Shown: in pieces, positions 1 through 6,450 of the stretch
Numbering within the stretch: the stretch's first letter is position 1
Layout of the letters: every line of letters starts with the position of its first letter
Source: Clostridiales bacterium
GTDB lineage: Bacteria; Bacillota; Clostridia; Christensenellales; QALW01
Direction of reading: 5' to 3'
Length of the DNA stretch: 13,073 bases
NCBI GenBank assembly: GCA_018376855.1
Contig: JAHAAN010000045.1
Span: 1 to 13,073 of the forward strand
Translations under genes and position numbers: made by a program
Notes under the pieces: model-generated
What the model was told of the DNA's origin: nothing
What the model saw: the letters and a program-made list of their open reading frames with translations, nothing else
Databases searched by the model: none

Positions 1-973
1 AAAGCACCGGCAAAAGCTTACGGAGCTTAGGCGCAAGCGGTTCTCTTTTCCATGCGCTGATCACCCGTTCCTGATCGATCCATTCCACAAAGAAAGGAAC
101 CGCCAGAATCACGCCGAGACTGCGTGAAAGCGCCGCGAGCATTCCAAAAAGCGCCGCAAGCCAATATCTTCCGCAGCGAAGCTGATAAAAGAAAATCACG
201 CTGCACATCAGCAGCAAGGAATCCGTATAGGCATTAAAAAAGAAGAAACCTGCCGGCGTAAGCAGCAAGAAAACAAGCGTCCACACCGCCGTGCGCATGT
301 TATATTCCCTGCGCACCAATTTAAACAGATAATAAGCCGCCACGGAAAAGCACACGGTGCTGATAAAGCACCCGACAAAAAAATAATATTGATTGACCGC
401 CTGCATGCCCGCTATCGCTGCATCCGGCGCAAACGGGGAGAACAGCCGCATCAGCATCGGCAAAAGGGGAAAAAACACAATGAACAGATAGCTGTCGTTC
501 CCCATTGCCTGCGCCTGTGCCTCGGTAACATACCAATTTTTTGCAATATCCACATAATGGGGCGCATCCCATCGGTTCCAGATATTTGAAAAGCTGGAAA
601 TAAGATCGTAAGAAGCATAGCCGTCTCGAACGGCCTGCGTTACCTTATACAGATATCCCAAATAGGCAATAAGCGCTCTCGACGCAAAAGCGACCGAAAA
701 AACAATCAGAAAAGTTTTCAGCTCTCTGAACCGGCCCTGCTTTCTCGGCGCAAGGTAGTCTCCGCCGGGCAAGACCTCCTTGATAAGCAGGCATTTTCCC
801 ACCCAGCTTGGAAACTGAATTCCGTTTCCCGCAAACCATTGATAAAGCGCGCGAAACAAGGCGTAAAAGAAAACGGCACTGAAAACGACCTCCAAACAGA
901 CTGTCAGCGACGACTGATCCAAAGTGATCCCGTATTTTTCCAACGCCTCTGCATTCGTCATCAAAACGCGCAT
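1..973 (-). CDS. PIG-V-like integral membrane mannosyltransferase (3' end cut by window edge)
   Basis: 324 codons are visible from the ATG at 973; the gene continues beyond base 1. The protein is strongly hydrophobic, with likely membrane helices near residues 25-45, 86-108, 162-178, 196-217, 228-246, 251-265 and 270-296. Residues 132-148 (WNRWDAPHYVDIAKNWY) match the signature of the PIG-V / COG5542 mannosyltransferase-like family, in which a W-x-RWD-x-x-H/x-Y loop after an early helix carries the catalytic Asp (here D136). Eukaryotic PIG-V adds mannose to GPI anchors. Bacterial relatives are multi-spanning glycosyltransferase-like proteins thought to use polyprenyl-phosphate sugars at the outer membrane face, and their substrates are mostly unknown. 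The start is supported by AGGGAG six bases upstream and by a promoter at 1014-1042. Family assignment is fairly confident; the acceptor cannot be told. Confidence 0.72.
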   Translation of the reverse strand, partial: MRVLMTNAEALEKYGITLDQSSLTVCLEVVFSAVFFYALFRALYQWFAGNGIQFPSWVGKCLLIKEVLPGGDYLAPRKQGRFRELKTFLIVFSVAFASRALIAYLGYLYKVTQAVRDGYASYDLISSFSNIWNRWDAPHYVDIAKNWYVTEAQAQAMGNDSYLFIVFFPLLPMLMRLFSPFAPDAAIAGMQAVNQYYFFVGCFISTVCFSVAAYYLFKLVRREYNMRTAVWTLVFLLLTPAGFFFFNAYTDSLLLMCSVIFFYQLRCGRYWLAALFGMLAALSRSLGVILAVPFFVEWIDQERVISAWKREPLAPKLRKLLPVL

Positions 974-1013
974 ATAGCTCTCCCTACCGTATCAATTTTA
1001 ATTTACTAATATT

Positions 1014-1042
1014 ATGATAATCTCCTTCTCCTTAATTGTCAA
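1014..1042 (-). promoter_or_regulatory. Promoter for the PIG-V-like gene
   Basis: On the minus strand TTGACA (1037-1042, perfect -35) is followed by a 17-base spacer and TATCAT (1014-1019, 5 of 6 matches to -10). It lies in the 80-base gap after the S41 protease stop, about 40 bases before the ATG at 973, so the downstream gene need not depend on read-through. Confidence 0.75.
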
Positions 1043-1053
1043 GACAAAAGCCT

Positions 1054-2250
1054 TCAGGAATGCAAAAGCTCTATCGCCTTCTGAAGCTGCGTATCCTCCT
1101 CGTCCGTCATGGAATACGGGCGGCTTTCCGCTCCGTCGGGAAGCGAAATCACATATTGCGGCGTGATGCCCGTTCCGTGTATGCATTCCCCGCCCGGAAG
1201 ATAATATTTCGCCGTCGTGAGCTTAAACGCCCCCGCGTTTGCCAGCGGATAGGTTGTTTGCATAATTCCCTTCCCGTAGGTTTTCGTTCCGATCAAAACG
1301 CCCTTTCCGAAATCGCGTATCGCTCCGGCCAACGCCTCGGACGCGCTGGCAGTGTTGCAGTTTGTCAGCACCGCAAGCGGCAGCTTTGTGCACGGCGCCG
1401 AGGACTTTTTAGAAAGGATCTTATTGCCCCTGCGATCCATCGCATAGATAATTTCCCCCTCCGGCAGCAGCGTGTCTGCAATCTCCGTCAAAATAGAAAG
1501 GTCGCCGCCGTAATTATCCCGAAGATCAAGAATGATTCCCTTTGAACCGGCCTTTTCCGCTTCGGAGACCGCCTCCTTAAACAGCGAGACCGCATTGCCG
1601 TTAAAGCTCTTTAGCTGAATGTAGGTCAAATCGTCTATATGCCGGTATTTTACCATCGGTGTCTGAACGACGGCGCGCTTCACATCAAAGGCAAGCTCTT
1701 TTTCACCGTCTCTTTGCACGGTAACGCGCACAACGGTATCAACCTGACCTGAAATCAGCTCCGAAACCTTGTCAAGCGACAGCTCCCGAACATCCGTATT
1801 CTCTATCTTTACAAAAACATCCCCTGCTTTGAGCCCCGCGGCCTGCGCCGGCGAATTTTCATAGACCTCCACAATTTTAACCGGCGCTGCTCCGTCCTTA
1901 ACGACAGAAACTCCGATTCCGCCGCGAATGATCCCCTGTTTATCATCCTGATATCCGTTGAGCGCCTCTGCGTTAAAATAAAAGGAATAATCGTCCTTAA
2001 GCCCCTGCGCAACGCCCGAAAGCATCATATCCACAATTTCATCCTGCGTATATTCCTCTATGGAAACATCCTTTACAATGGAGATCACTTCCCTGAGAGA
2101 CTCTGCCTGCGCAATGCTCAGCCCGCCCGCAAAGCGTAATTCCTGAATCACGATGCCGGCAATCAGGCCGGCTGCGACTCCCAAAACAACCCACAATCTC
2201 GTTCTGCTCTTTTTCGTTTTCTGCATTTGGGCAATAACATCCTGTTCCAT
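1054..2250 (-). CDS. S41 family C-terminal processing peptidase (CtpA/CtpB-like)
   Basis: 398 residues, the usual size for a short CtpA/CtpB-type protease. In order: a short cytoplasmic N terminus rich in Lys and Arg, a single membrane anchor at about 19-36, a helical region, a PDZ domain at about 108-175 (GIGVSV and NSPAQAAGLKAGD blocks) and the S41 catalytic core at about 195-370. The Ser-Lys dyad is visible: S302 in TASASE and K327 in TYGKG, 25 residues apart as in E. coli Tsp (S430/K455), with D313 at the Tsp D441 position. It should act outside the membrane, trimming proteins from exposed C termini; substrates are unknown. CtpB relatives act in sporulation signalling, but nothing here proves that. 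The start is the ATG at 2250, preceded by AAAGGCGGAGAG. It lies 51 bases after the CdaR-like regulator gene and is probably co-transcribed with it. Confidence 0.93.
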   Translation of the reverse strand: MEQDVIAQMQKTKKSRTRLWVVLGVAAGLIAGIVIQELRFAGGLSIAQAESLREVISIVKDVSIEEYTQDEIVDMMLSGVAQGLKDDYSFYFNAEALNGYQDDKQGIIRGGIGVSVVKDGAAPVKIVEVYENSPAQAAGLKAGDVFVKIENTDVRELSLDKVSELISGQVDTVVRVTVQRDGEKELAFDVKRAVVQTPMVKYRHIDDLTYIQLKSFNGNAVSLFKEAVSEAEKAGSKGIILDLRDNYGGDLSILTEIADTLLPEGEIIYAMDRRGNKILSKKSSAPCTKLPLAVLTNCNTASASEALAGAIRDFGKGVLIGTKTYGKGIMQTTYPLANAGAFKLTTAKYYLPGGECIHGTGITPQYVISLPDGAESRPYSMTDEEDTQLQKAIELLHS

Positions 2251-2301
2251 TTACTCTCCGCCTTTCAAGCCGTTGTGATCGTTTTTATTTTATGCCCCAC
2301 G

Positions 2302-3249
2302 CTATAATTTATTATTCAACCGAGCCAAAGCAACAAAAAGTCGCAGGATCACAGCGTCTTCAAAATTGCTCACGTTCATTCCGGTAGCTCTATTGAGCTT
2401 ATCCAGCCGATAGATCAGCGTATTTCTATGCATATACAACGATTTCGCAGTTTGGCTGATATTCAGATTCTGTTTAAAAAACTCCCCCAAAAGAGCCTGC
2501 GTGTCATAATCCAGCACATTCTCAATCCTTTGCAGCAGCAAACTCTGATGCTGCAGCGCCTCCTGCGGCAAATAAGACAGCAGCAGTTCCGGCAAAATAT
2601 CTTTATAGCGCCACACGCCGCCGTCATACCGAAGGCTTTCGCCGATCTTGAGCGCGCTGCACGCCTGATCGTAAGAAAAGGCAAGCCCCTGCATATTGAC
2701 GACGCTCTCCCCTATGCCGACGGAAACCTCCGCCTGCATCTCATTAAGAAAAGAATCCCTGATCGCGCAGCACAGCTCTTTGATATCCTCCTCTTCCGAG
2801 CTTTCCATGACAACGGCATACTCCTCCGGAGACATCCGCACCGTTACGGAAGCAGAATTCTGGAACACCATATCAAAAATACTGCGCGCATCCTCATTGG
2901 AACAGTGCCGAACGCCCAGCACGATCACTGTCTGCACCGCGTCATATTTTTTATGAAAGCGCTTCAGCTGATCCATAATCTCCTTGCTTGAAAGATTTCC
3001 CTTCAGCATCTCGATATAAAAGGTTTCCAACGTCCAGCCCGCTTGCTTGACCGACCCTGCCAAAAGCAGCTTCGCCGCGTTTTCACTCGCTTCTATCACG
3101 CAAACCTCTCCGCCGGGCAATTTTGTATATAAACAGCCCTCCGAATAGGCGGGCATCCGAAGCGCCAGCTGCTGCTGCGTCAGCGCCTCCGGAAGCTCTT
3201 CATTTCCGCATATTTTAACTCCCGCTGCATCATAAACCGCCTGATTCAA
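2302..3249 (-). CDS. CdaR/PucR-type helix-turn-helix regulator
   Basis: 315 residues. The C terminus, about 255-312, is a PucR-type HTH domain of the sugar-diacid regulator (CdaR) family, with the typical block NISQTAKSLYMHRNTLIYRLDKL at 263-285. The middle, about 105-210, resembles a GGDEF-like fold of this family, including VSVGIGESV at 176-183, but without a cyclase motif. The N terminus (1-100) is not a recognisable ligand domain, so the inducer is unknown. Proposed start is TTG at 3249, behind AAGGAG with a 9-base gap; the next in-frame Met is residue 31-32, which would shorten the variable N terminus only. Its neighbours are the DUF1292 gene 61 bases upstream and the S41 protease 51 bases downstream. 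No sugar-acid or purine catabolism genes adjoin, so its target is not evident from context. Confidence 0.85.
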   Translation of the reverse strand: MNQAVYDAAGVKICGNEELPEALTQQQLALRMPAYSEGCLYTKLPGGEVCVIEASENAAKLLLAGSVKQAGWTLETFYIEMLKGNLSSKEIMDQLKRFHKKYDAVQTVIVLGVRHCSNEDARSIFDMVFQNSASVTVRMSPEEYAVVMESSEEEDIKELCCAIRDSFLNEMQAEVSVGIGESVVNMQGLAFSYDQACSALKIGESLRYDGGVWRYKDILPELLLSYLPQEALQHQSLLLQRIENVLDYDTQALLGEFFKQNLNISQTAKSLYMHRNTLIYRLDKLNRATGMNVSNFEDAVILRLFVALARLNNKL

Positions 3250-3272
3250 ACCTATCCGCTCCTTATAGCAGA

Positions 3273-3300
3273 AAAGTTACCCTCTGCCGAAGATAACCTT
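3273..3300 (-). terminator. Possible terminator or attenuator hairpin between DUF1292 gene and regulator
   Basis: On the minus strand a 12-pair stem (3289-3300 with 3273-3284, three G-U pairs) closes a GGCA loop and runs into TTTTC. It lies in the 61-base gap just before the regulator's ribosome binding site. The U tract is short and interrupted, so termination may be partial; it could instead mark an RNA processing site. Confidence 0.45.
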
Positions 3301-3310
3301 CCCACTGCGT

Positions 3311-3607
3311 TTATTCTTCTGTGTCTTCCTGTTCTGATTCCAAATATGTCTGATACAGCTCGTCGAGCAGCACTTCATTGTCCACAGCGTTAAAGACTGC
3401 CCCATCCTCCTGCTCCACATATTCCATAATATACAGATCCTGTTCCTCCTCTTCAGCCTGTGCAGCCGGAACTAAATAAACGTATATGTGACCGTCCTGC
3501 TCAATGCTGTCCATCAGGATATAATCGATCTCATCCCCGTCGTCTCCGATTAAAGTAACAATAAAATCCTCCTGCAAAAATTCCTCTTCCGACTTTTCGT
3601 TGCTCAT
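3311..3607 (-). CDS. DUF1292 family protein (YrzB-like)
   Basis: 98 residues, very acidic, with many Glu and Asp. The opening half (DFIVTLIGDDGDEIDYILMDSIEQDGHIYVYLVPA, about 15-48) is the conserved DUF1292 strand pattern: a line on the protein's own 'energy/dynamics' of hydrophobic strands separated by acidic turns. The central EEEEQDLYIMEYVEQEDG segment is also family-typical. The cellular role is unknown. The gene almost always follows ireB and ruvX in Firmicutes, as here, where it begins three bases after ruvX. The ATG at 3607 has AGAGGAG eight bases upstream, inside the end of ruvX, consistent with coupled translation. The acidic C-terminal tail (ESEQEDTEE) is variable in the family. Confidence 0.9.
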   Translation of the reverse strand: MSNEKSEEEFLQEDFIVTLIGDDGDEIDYILMDSIEQDGHIYVYLVPAAQAEEEEQDLYIMEYVEQEDGAVFNAVDNEVLLDELYQTYLESEQEDTEE

Positions 3608-3610
3608 GTT

Positions 3611-4027
3611 TTAATCTCCTCTCATTCTATGATCCAAATAATTCTGTAAGATAATGACTGCCGCAAGCTTATCAATATTTTGTTTACGCTTTTTTCTTGA
3701 AAGATCAGCCTCCAGCATTACGCGCTCAGCCGCTGCGGAAGAAAAGCGTTCATCCCAATATTCCACAGTGAAGCCGGCTTCACGGATTGCTTCCAGCAAA
3801 ATCTCATTCTTAGCAGCCTGCTGATGCGCCTCTCCGTTTAAATGACGCGGAAGCCCCGAAACGATGATACCAGCCCCGAGACGCTTCGCCAGAGAACAAA
3901 TATAGGCAGTGTCCGCCGCGATGCTTTTTCTTTCGTAGGTCTCTATCCCCTGCGCCAAAACTCCGCTTGCGGAATGTGCAATGCCTATTCGTCTATCCCC
4001 AATGTCCAGCCCTAAATAACCGCTCAT
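3611..4027 (-). CDS. ruvX: RuvX/YqgF family Holliday junction resolvase-like nuclease
   Basis: 138 residues, standard for the family. The RNase H-like fold is shown by LGLDIGDRRIGIAHS at 5-19 (D8 is the first catalytic Asp), VSGLPRHLNGE at 57-66, DERFSSAAAERVM at 92-104 (E93) and NIDKLAAVIILQNYL at 117-131 (D119). Family members have been linked to Holliday junction resolution and to 5' processing of pre-16S rRNA; which applies here cannot be seen. I use the ATG at 4027, which overlaps the ireB stop by one base (TAATG) and has GGAAAGG eight bases before it. A GTG nine bases upstream is possible but abuts that SD site. Confidence 0.94.
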   Translation of the reverse strand: MSGYLGLDIGDRRIGIAHSASGVLAQGIETYERKSIAADTAYICSLAKRLGAGIIVSGLPRHLNGEAHQQAAKNEILLEAIREAGFTVEYWDERFSSAAAERVMLEADLSRKKRKQNIDKLAAVIILQNYLDHRMRGD

Positions 4028-4278
4028 TACTGGCACCTTTCCGAAATATAAAAATGAACCAGCTCTTCCAGAAGCTCATCACGCTCGATTTTTCTAATCA
4101 GTGTCCGTGCATTGTTATGGCCGGTAATATAAGTCGGATCTCCCGAAATGATATAGCCTACGATCTGATTGATCGGATTATATCCTTTTTCCACCAAAGC
4201 TTGGCAAACGACCGTCAAAATTTCTCTGATCTGCCCGTTATCCTTCGATCTGGAAAATTTTACCGTATTTTGATCCAT
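4027..4278 (-). CDS. ireB: IreB family regulatory phosphoprotein (UPF0297/YrzL)
   Basis: 83 residues. The core EKGYNPINQIVGYIISGDPTYITGHNNARTLIRKIERDELLEELVHFYI, about 32-80, is diagnostic. In Enterococcus faecalis IreB is a phosphorylation target of the PASTA-domain Ser/Thr kinase IreK, with two threonines near the N terminus used as sites, and affects cephalosporin resistance. Here the N terminus is MDQNTVKFSRS: T5 fits the second site, and the other threonine seems absent (comparison from memory). The start at 4278 has AAAGGAG ten bases ahead; a longer reading to 4350 would run through the terminator hairpin and is rejected. The gene is first in the ireB-ruvX-DUF1292 series, with its own promoter. 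Confidence 0.93.
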   Translation of the reverse strand: MDQNTVKFSRSKDNGQIREILTVVCQALVEKGYNPINQIVGYIISGDPTYITGHNNARTLIRKIERDELLEELVHFYISERCQ

Positions 4279-4299
4279 AATCCCACACTCCTTTTTGGT

Positions 4300-4328
4300 A
4301 TTATAGACGAAAAGAAAAAAAATTGCAA
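4300..4328 (-). promoter_or_regulatory. Promoter for ireB, with -35 box inside the upstream terminator
   Basis: On the minus strand TTGCAA (4323-4328, 4 of 6 matches) lies exactly 17 bases before a perfect TATAAT (4300-4305). The first transcribed base would fall near 4293, giving a leader of about 15 bases with the SD site in it. The -35 box forms part of the downstream arm of the terminator stem at 4315-4346. Confidence 0.72.
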
Positions 4329-4346
4329 TTATTAATTGCAATTTTT
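4315..4346 (-). terminator. Rho-independent terminator of the 52-residue protein gene
   Basis: A perfect 13-pair stem (4318-4330 with 4334-4346) with an ATT loop; read on the minus strand it ends in a run of T (4315-4320 are all A on plus). AT-rich, so stability is moderate. It begins 14 bases after the stop of the upstream small gene. Both flanks carry A/T runs, so it could work in both directions. Confidence 0.72.
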
Positions 4347-4360
4347 CCAAGTGTCTCCAA

Positions 4361-4519
4361 TTATATTCCCATCTTTTTCGCGCACTGCATAACTTTTCTG
4401 CGCCCGATCCGATACATTCTTCGCGCTTCCGGCGTGTTCATCATAACTGCCCCTGCAAGGCCTGCAGCCATTCCCACCGCAGCGCTGAGCGCCACACATG
4501 TTGTGATACCGATTTTCAT
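4361..4519 (-). CDS. Small single-helix membrane protein of unknown function
   Basis: 52 residues: MKIGITTCVALSAAVG at the start, one hydrophobic Ala/Gly/Val-rich helix at about 4-27, then a basic tail (EARRMYRIGRRKVMQCAKKMGI). The positive C-terminal part suggests an N-out/C-in single-pass topology, or association with nucleic acid or phospholipid heads. The layout recalls small YtxH-like proteins, but I cannot assign a family. I choose the ATG at 4519 because GGAAAGGA lies eight bases upstream; the Met three codons earlier would sit directly on that site. The gene has its own possible promoter (4575-4604) and terminator (4315-4346), so it is probably a one-gene unit. It stands where alaS is often found upstream of ireB in Firmicutes. 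Confidence 0.6.
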   Translation of the reverse strand: MKIGITTCVALSAAVGMAAGLAGAVMMNTPEARRMYRIGRRKVMQCAKKMGI

Positions 4520-4569
4520 TGCAACCATCCTTTCCGTTTTACTGCAAAATTCCGCGTTTACTCGCTGAT

Positions 4570-4604
4570 TGCAGATTATATTCTGCACAGTAATAGTATT
4601 TCAT
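4570..4604 (-). promoter_or_regulatory. Possible promoter with palindromic -10 region for the small membrane protein
   Basis: On the minus strand a perfect TATAAT (4575-4580) is preceded at 18 bases by ATGAAA (4599-4604, 4 of 6). The -10 box is framed by the inverted repeat TGCAGA (4570-4575) and TCTGCA (4582-4587), which could be an operator blocking the polymerase. The -35 match is weak and the palindrome is only 6 bp per arm. Confidence 0.45.
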
Positions 4605-4669
4605 TTTTTTGTTTTTTCATGAATCCTTATTTCAAACTTAAAATCCTATATTATCCTCCTGCTCTTTCA

Positions 4670-4698
4670 TTGACAATACCCTGCTTTTTTTATATAAT
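4670..4698 (+). promoter_or_regulatory. Perfect-consensus promoter of the hydrogenase gene
   Basis: TTGACA (4670-4675), a 17-base spacer rich in T, then TATAAT (4693-4698): both hexamers match the sigma-A consensus fully. Transcription should begin near 4705, leaving a leader of about 53 bases before the ATG at 4758. Such a promoter is expected to be strong unless held in check by the inverted repeat just downstream. Confidence 0.88.
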
Positions 4699-4711
4699 AT
4701 CATTGAAATTT

Positions 4712-4735
4712 ACCGAAATTTTTGAACATTTCGGT
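4712..4735 (+). promoter_or_regulatory. Inverted repeat in the hydrogenase leader (possible operator)
   Basis: ACCGAAAT (4712-4719) and ATTTCGGT (4728-4735) are perfect 8-bp arms around an 8-base centre (TTTTGAAC). The repeat starts about 14 bases after the -10 box, so it overlaps the first transcribed bases. It could bind a repressor dimer or fold as a short leader hairpin. It is not a Rex site by sequence, and the binding factor is unknown. Confidence 0.5.
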
Positions 4736-4757
4736 GCATACATAGAGGTGTTCCGTT

Positions 4758-6200
4758 ATGCGGCTTTTTGATACAAAGGTTCAGAAGTTAAAATATAAAG
4801 TAATCCGCGAGGTCGCGCGCCGCGCATTTGAGGACAGACTGGAGGATTGCTACCCGGAAATTCCCAAAACAATCGTAACCGGCCCGAATGCAACCATGCG
4901 CTGCTGCATCTATAAAGAACGCGCAATCGTAAACGAACGCATTAAGCTGGCTATGGGCGGAGACAAAAACAACCCTAACGTAATCGAAGTCATTGATATT
5001 GCGTGCGATGAATGCCCTGTAACGGGATATACGGTAGGCGAATACTGCCGAGGCTGCATCGCACACCGCTGCGAGGACGTCTGCCCCGTTCATGCCATTA
5101 CTTTTGACAAAATGCAGAAGGCTCATATTGATAAAAGCAAGTGCATCGAATGCGGCCGCTGTGCTTCCGTATGCCCTTACAGCGCCATTTCCAACAGCCA
5201 GCGTCCATGCCAAAAGGCCTGCAAAATCAAGGCGATCACCATGAACGAAGAAAGTGTTGCGGTGATCGACAACAACAAATGCATCGCCTGCGGCGCATGC
5301 AGCTATCAATGCCCGTTCGGAGCGATCAGCGATAAATCCTTCATTCTTGATGTGATTTCCATGCTCAAAAAAAGCGAAGCAAACTCTAAATATAAAGTCT
5401 ATGCCGTAGTAGCCCCCTCCATATCCAGTCAGTTTACTTACGCTAAGCTCGGGCAAGTAATCGCCGGCATCAAAGCGCTCGGGTTTTACAGCGTGGTGGA
5501 GGCTGCGCTGGGCGCTGATATGGTGGCCTATGAAGAATCCGCCGAGCTTGCAGAAAAAGGATTTTTAACAAGCTCCTGCTGTCCCGCCTTTGTAGATTAT
5601 GTAGAAAAAAGCTTTCCTGCGTTAAAAGAGCATGTTTCGCATAATCTTTCGCCTATGGCAACGATTGCAAAGCGCATGAAAGAATTGGATCCCTCCTGCA
5701 AAATCGTTTTTATCGGCCCATGCACTGCTAAAAAGATGGAAATCCAAAAGGACAGCGTAAAGCCGTACATTGATTCAGCCGTAACCTTTGCCGAGCTTCA
5801 AGCATTATTTGACGGCAAAAGCATCGACATCGCTTCGCTGCCTGAAGAAGCGCTCGATAACGCCTCCTACTACGGGCGGATCTTTGCCCGAAGCGGCGGC
5901 CTTTCCGATGCAGTCGCGCAGGCGCTGAAGGAGCGGAACAACACCGCCTTTGCGCTTAAGCCCGTTCCCTGCGACGGCATTGAAGCCTGCAGAACCGCCT
6001 TGCTAAAAGCATCAAAGAACGTTTTAGACGGCAACTTTATAGAGGGCATGGCCTGCACCGGCGGCTGTATCGGCGGCGCAGGCTGCCTCTCTCACGGCGC
6101 TAAAGACCGAAACGAAGTGGATAAATACGGCAAAATGGCCCATGAGCAGACTATTACCGGTGCTATTTCCGTTTTCCAAAAAAACTCCGAAAAAGCTTAA
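4758..6200 (+). CDS. Monomeric [FeFe] hydrogenase, group B type
   Basis: 480 residues. It should interconvert protons and H2 in the cytoplasm, probably with ferredoxin as partner. The N-terminal half carries Fe-S motifs: C97/C100/C105/C109, then a ferredoxin-like pair C129/C132/C135/C139 and C175/C178/C181/C185, with C151/C155 between, enough for at least two and perhaps three or four [4Fe-4S] clusters. The C-terminal H-cluster domain has all three signatures: L1 TSSCCPAF at 271-278 (C274 proton-transfer position, C275 ligand), L2 GPCTAKK at 320-326 (C322) and L3 MACTGGC at 431-437 (C433, C437). The L1 ending in AF rather than GW, and the Cys spacing, fit group B ([FeFe] hydrogenase B1/B3), whose role is not firmly known. 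The ATG follows GAGGTG by seven bases. No maturase or electron-transfer gene is adjacent. Confidence 0.93.
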   Translation: MRLFDTKVQKLKYKVIREVARRAFEDRLEDCYPEIPKTIVTGPNATMRCCIYKERAIVNERIKLAMGGDKNNPNVIEVIDIACDECPVTGYTVGEYCRGCIAHRCEDVCPVHAITFDKMQKAHIDKSKCIECGRCASVCPYSAISNSQRPCQKACKIKAITMNEESVAVIDNNKCIACGACSYQCPFGAISDKSFILDVISMLKKSEANSKYKVYAVVAPSISSQFTYAKLGQVIAGIKALGFYSVVEAALGADMVAYEESAELAEKGFLTSSCCPAFVDYVEKSFPALKEHVSHNLSPMATIAKRMKELDPSCKIVFIGPCTAKKMEIQKDSVKPYIDSAVTFAELQALFDGKSIDIASLPEEALDNASYYGRIFARSGGLSDAVAQALKERNNTAFALKPVPCDGIEACRTALLKASKNVLDGNFIEGMACTGGCIGGAGCLSHGAKDRNEVDKYGKMAHEQTITGAISVFQKNSEKA

Positions 6201-6217
6201 CTCTGTAAGATTCAGAC

Positions 6218-6247
6218 AAAACCAAGCTGAAAACAGCTTGGTTTTTT
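6218..6247 (+). terminator. Rho-independent terminator of the hydrogenase gene
   Basis: A perfect 12-pair stem (6218-6229 with 6234-6245) closing an AAAA loop and ending in six T, 17 bases after the stop codon. With the promoter at 4670-4698 it defines a single-gene transcript. Confidence 0.9.
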
Positions 6248-6274
6248 ATTGATTCAGTGCAGGTCCGGTATGTG

Positions 6275-6295
6275 AAAAAATGTCCGCTTACGGAC
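6275..6295 (-). terminator. Possible terminator of the flavoprotein gene
   Basis: Minus strand: GTCCG TAAG CGGAC (6282-6295) followed after one base by six T (6275-6280). The stem is only five pairs but all are strong except one, and it is the first such structure after the stop at 6451. The 155 bases between (6296-6450) hold many stops in all frames I read and no gene. Confidence 0.5.
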
Positions 6296-6450
6296 GGGAA
6301 AGCAGCCGCCGCAAGCGAAACATATTCAACGCGCCCTAAGACCTCCGATAAATGCCCTTTTCAAGCTTATCCAAGCCTCCGGTTATGCCGCCCAACTTAA
6401 AAAGAATTCAAAATATCCGTTAAAGATTTCTTTCCGATATAGAAGCTCTA

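Noticed and set aside
2428..2991. 187-residue plus-strand frame
   Set aside because: Antisense shadow of the CdaR-type regulator gene.
4028..4036. GTG start of ruvX
   Set aside because: The SD site GGAAAGG directly touches it; the ATG at 4027 has correct spacing.
4279..4350. Longer start of ireB (24 additional residues)
   Set aside because: It would be translated from the terminator hairpin and lie upstream of the likely transcript start; the family begins near MDQNTVKF.
4788..5456. 222-residue minus-strand frame opposite the hydrogenase
   Set aside because: Complete overlap with the clear [FeFe] hydrogenase frame; an antisense shadow from codon bias.
6296..6450. Possible eroded coding stretch on minus (GITGGLDKLEKGIYRRS then stop)
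   Set aside because: Only 17 codons, broken by stops on both sides, no family seen.
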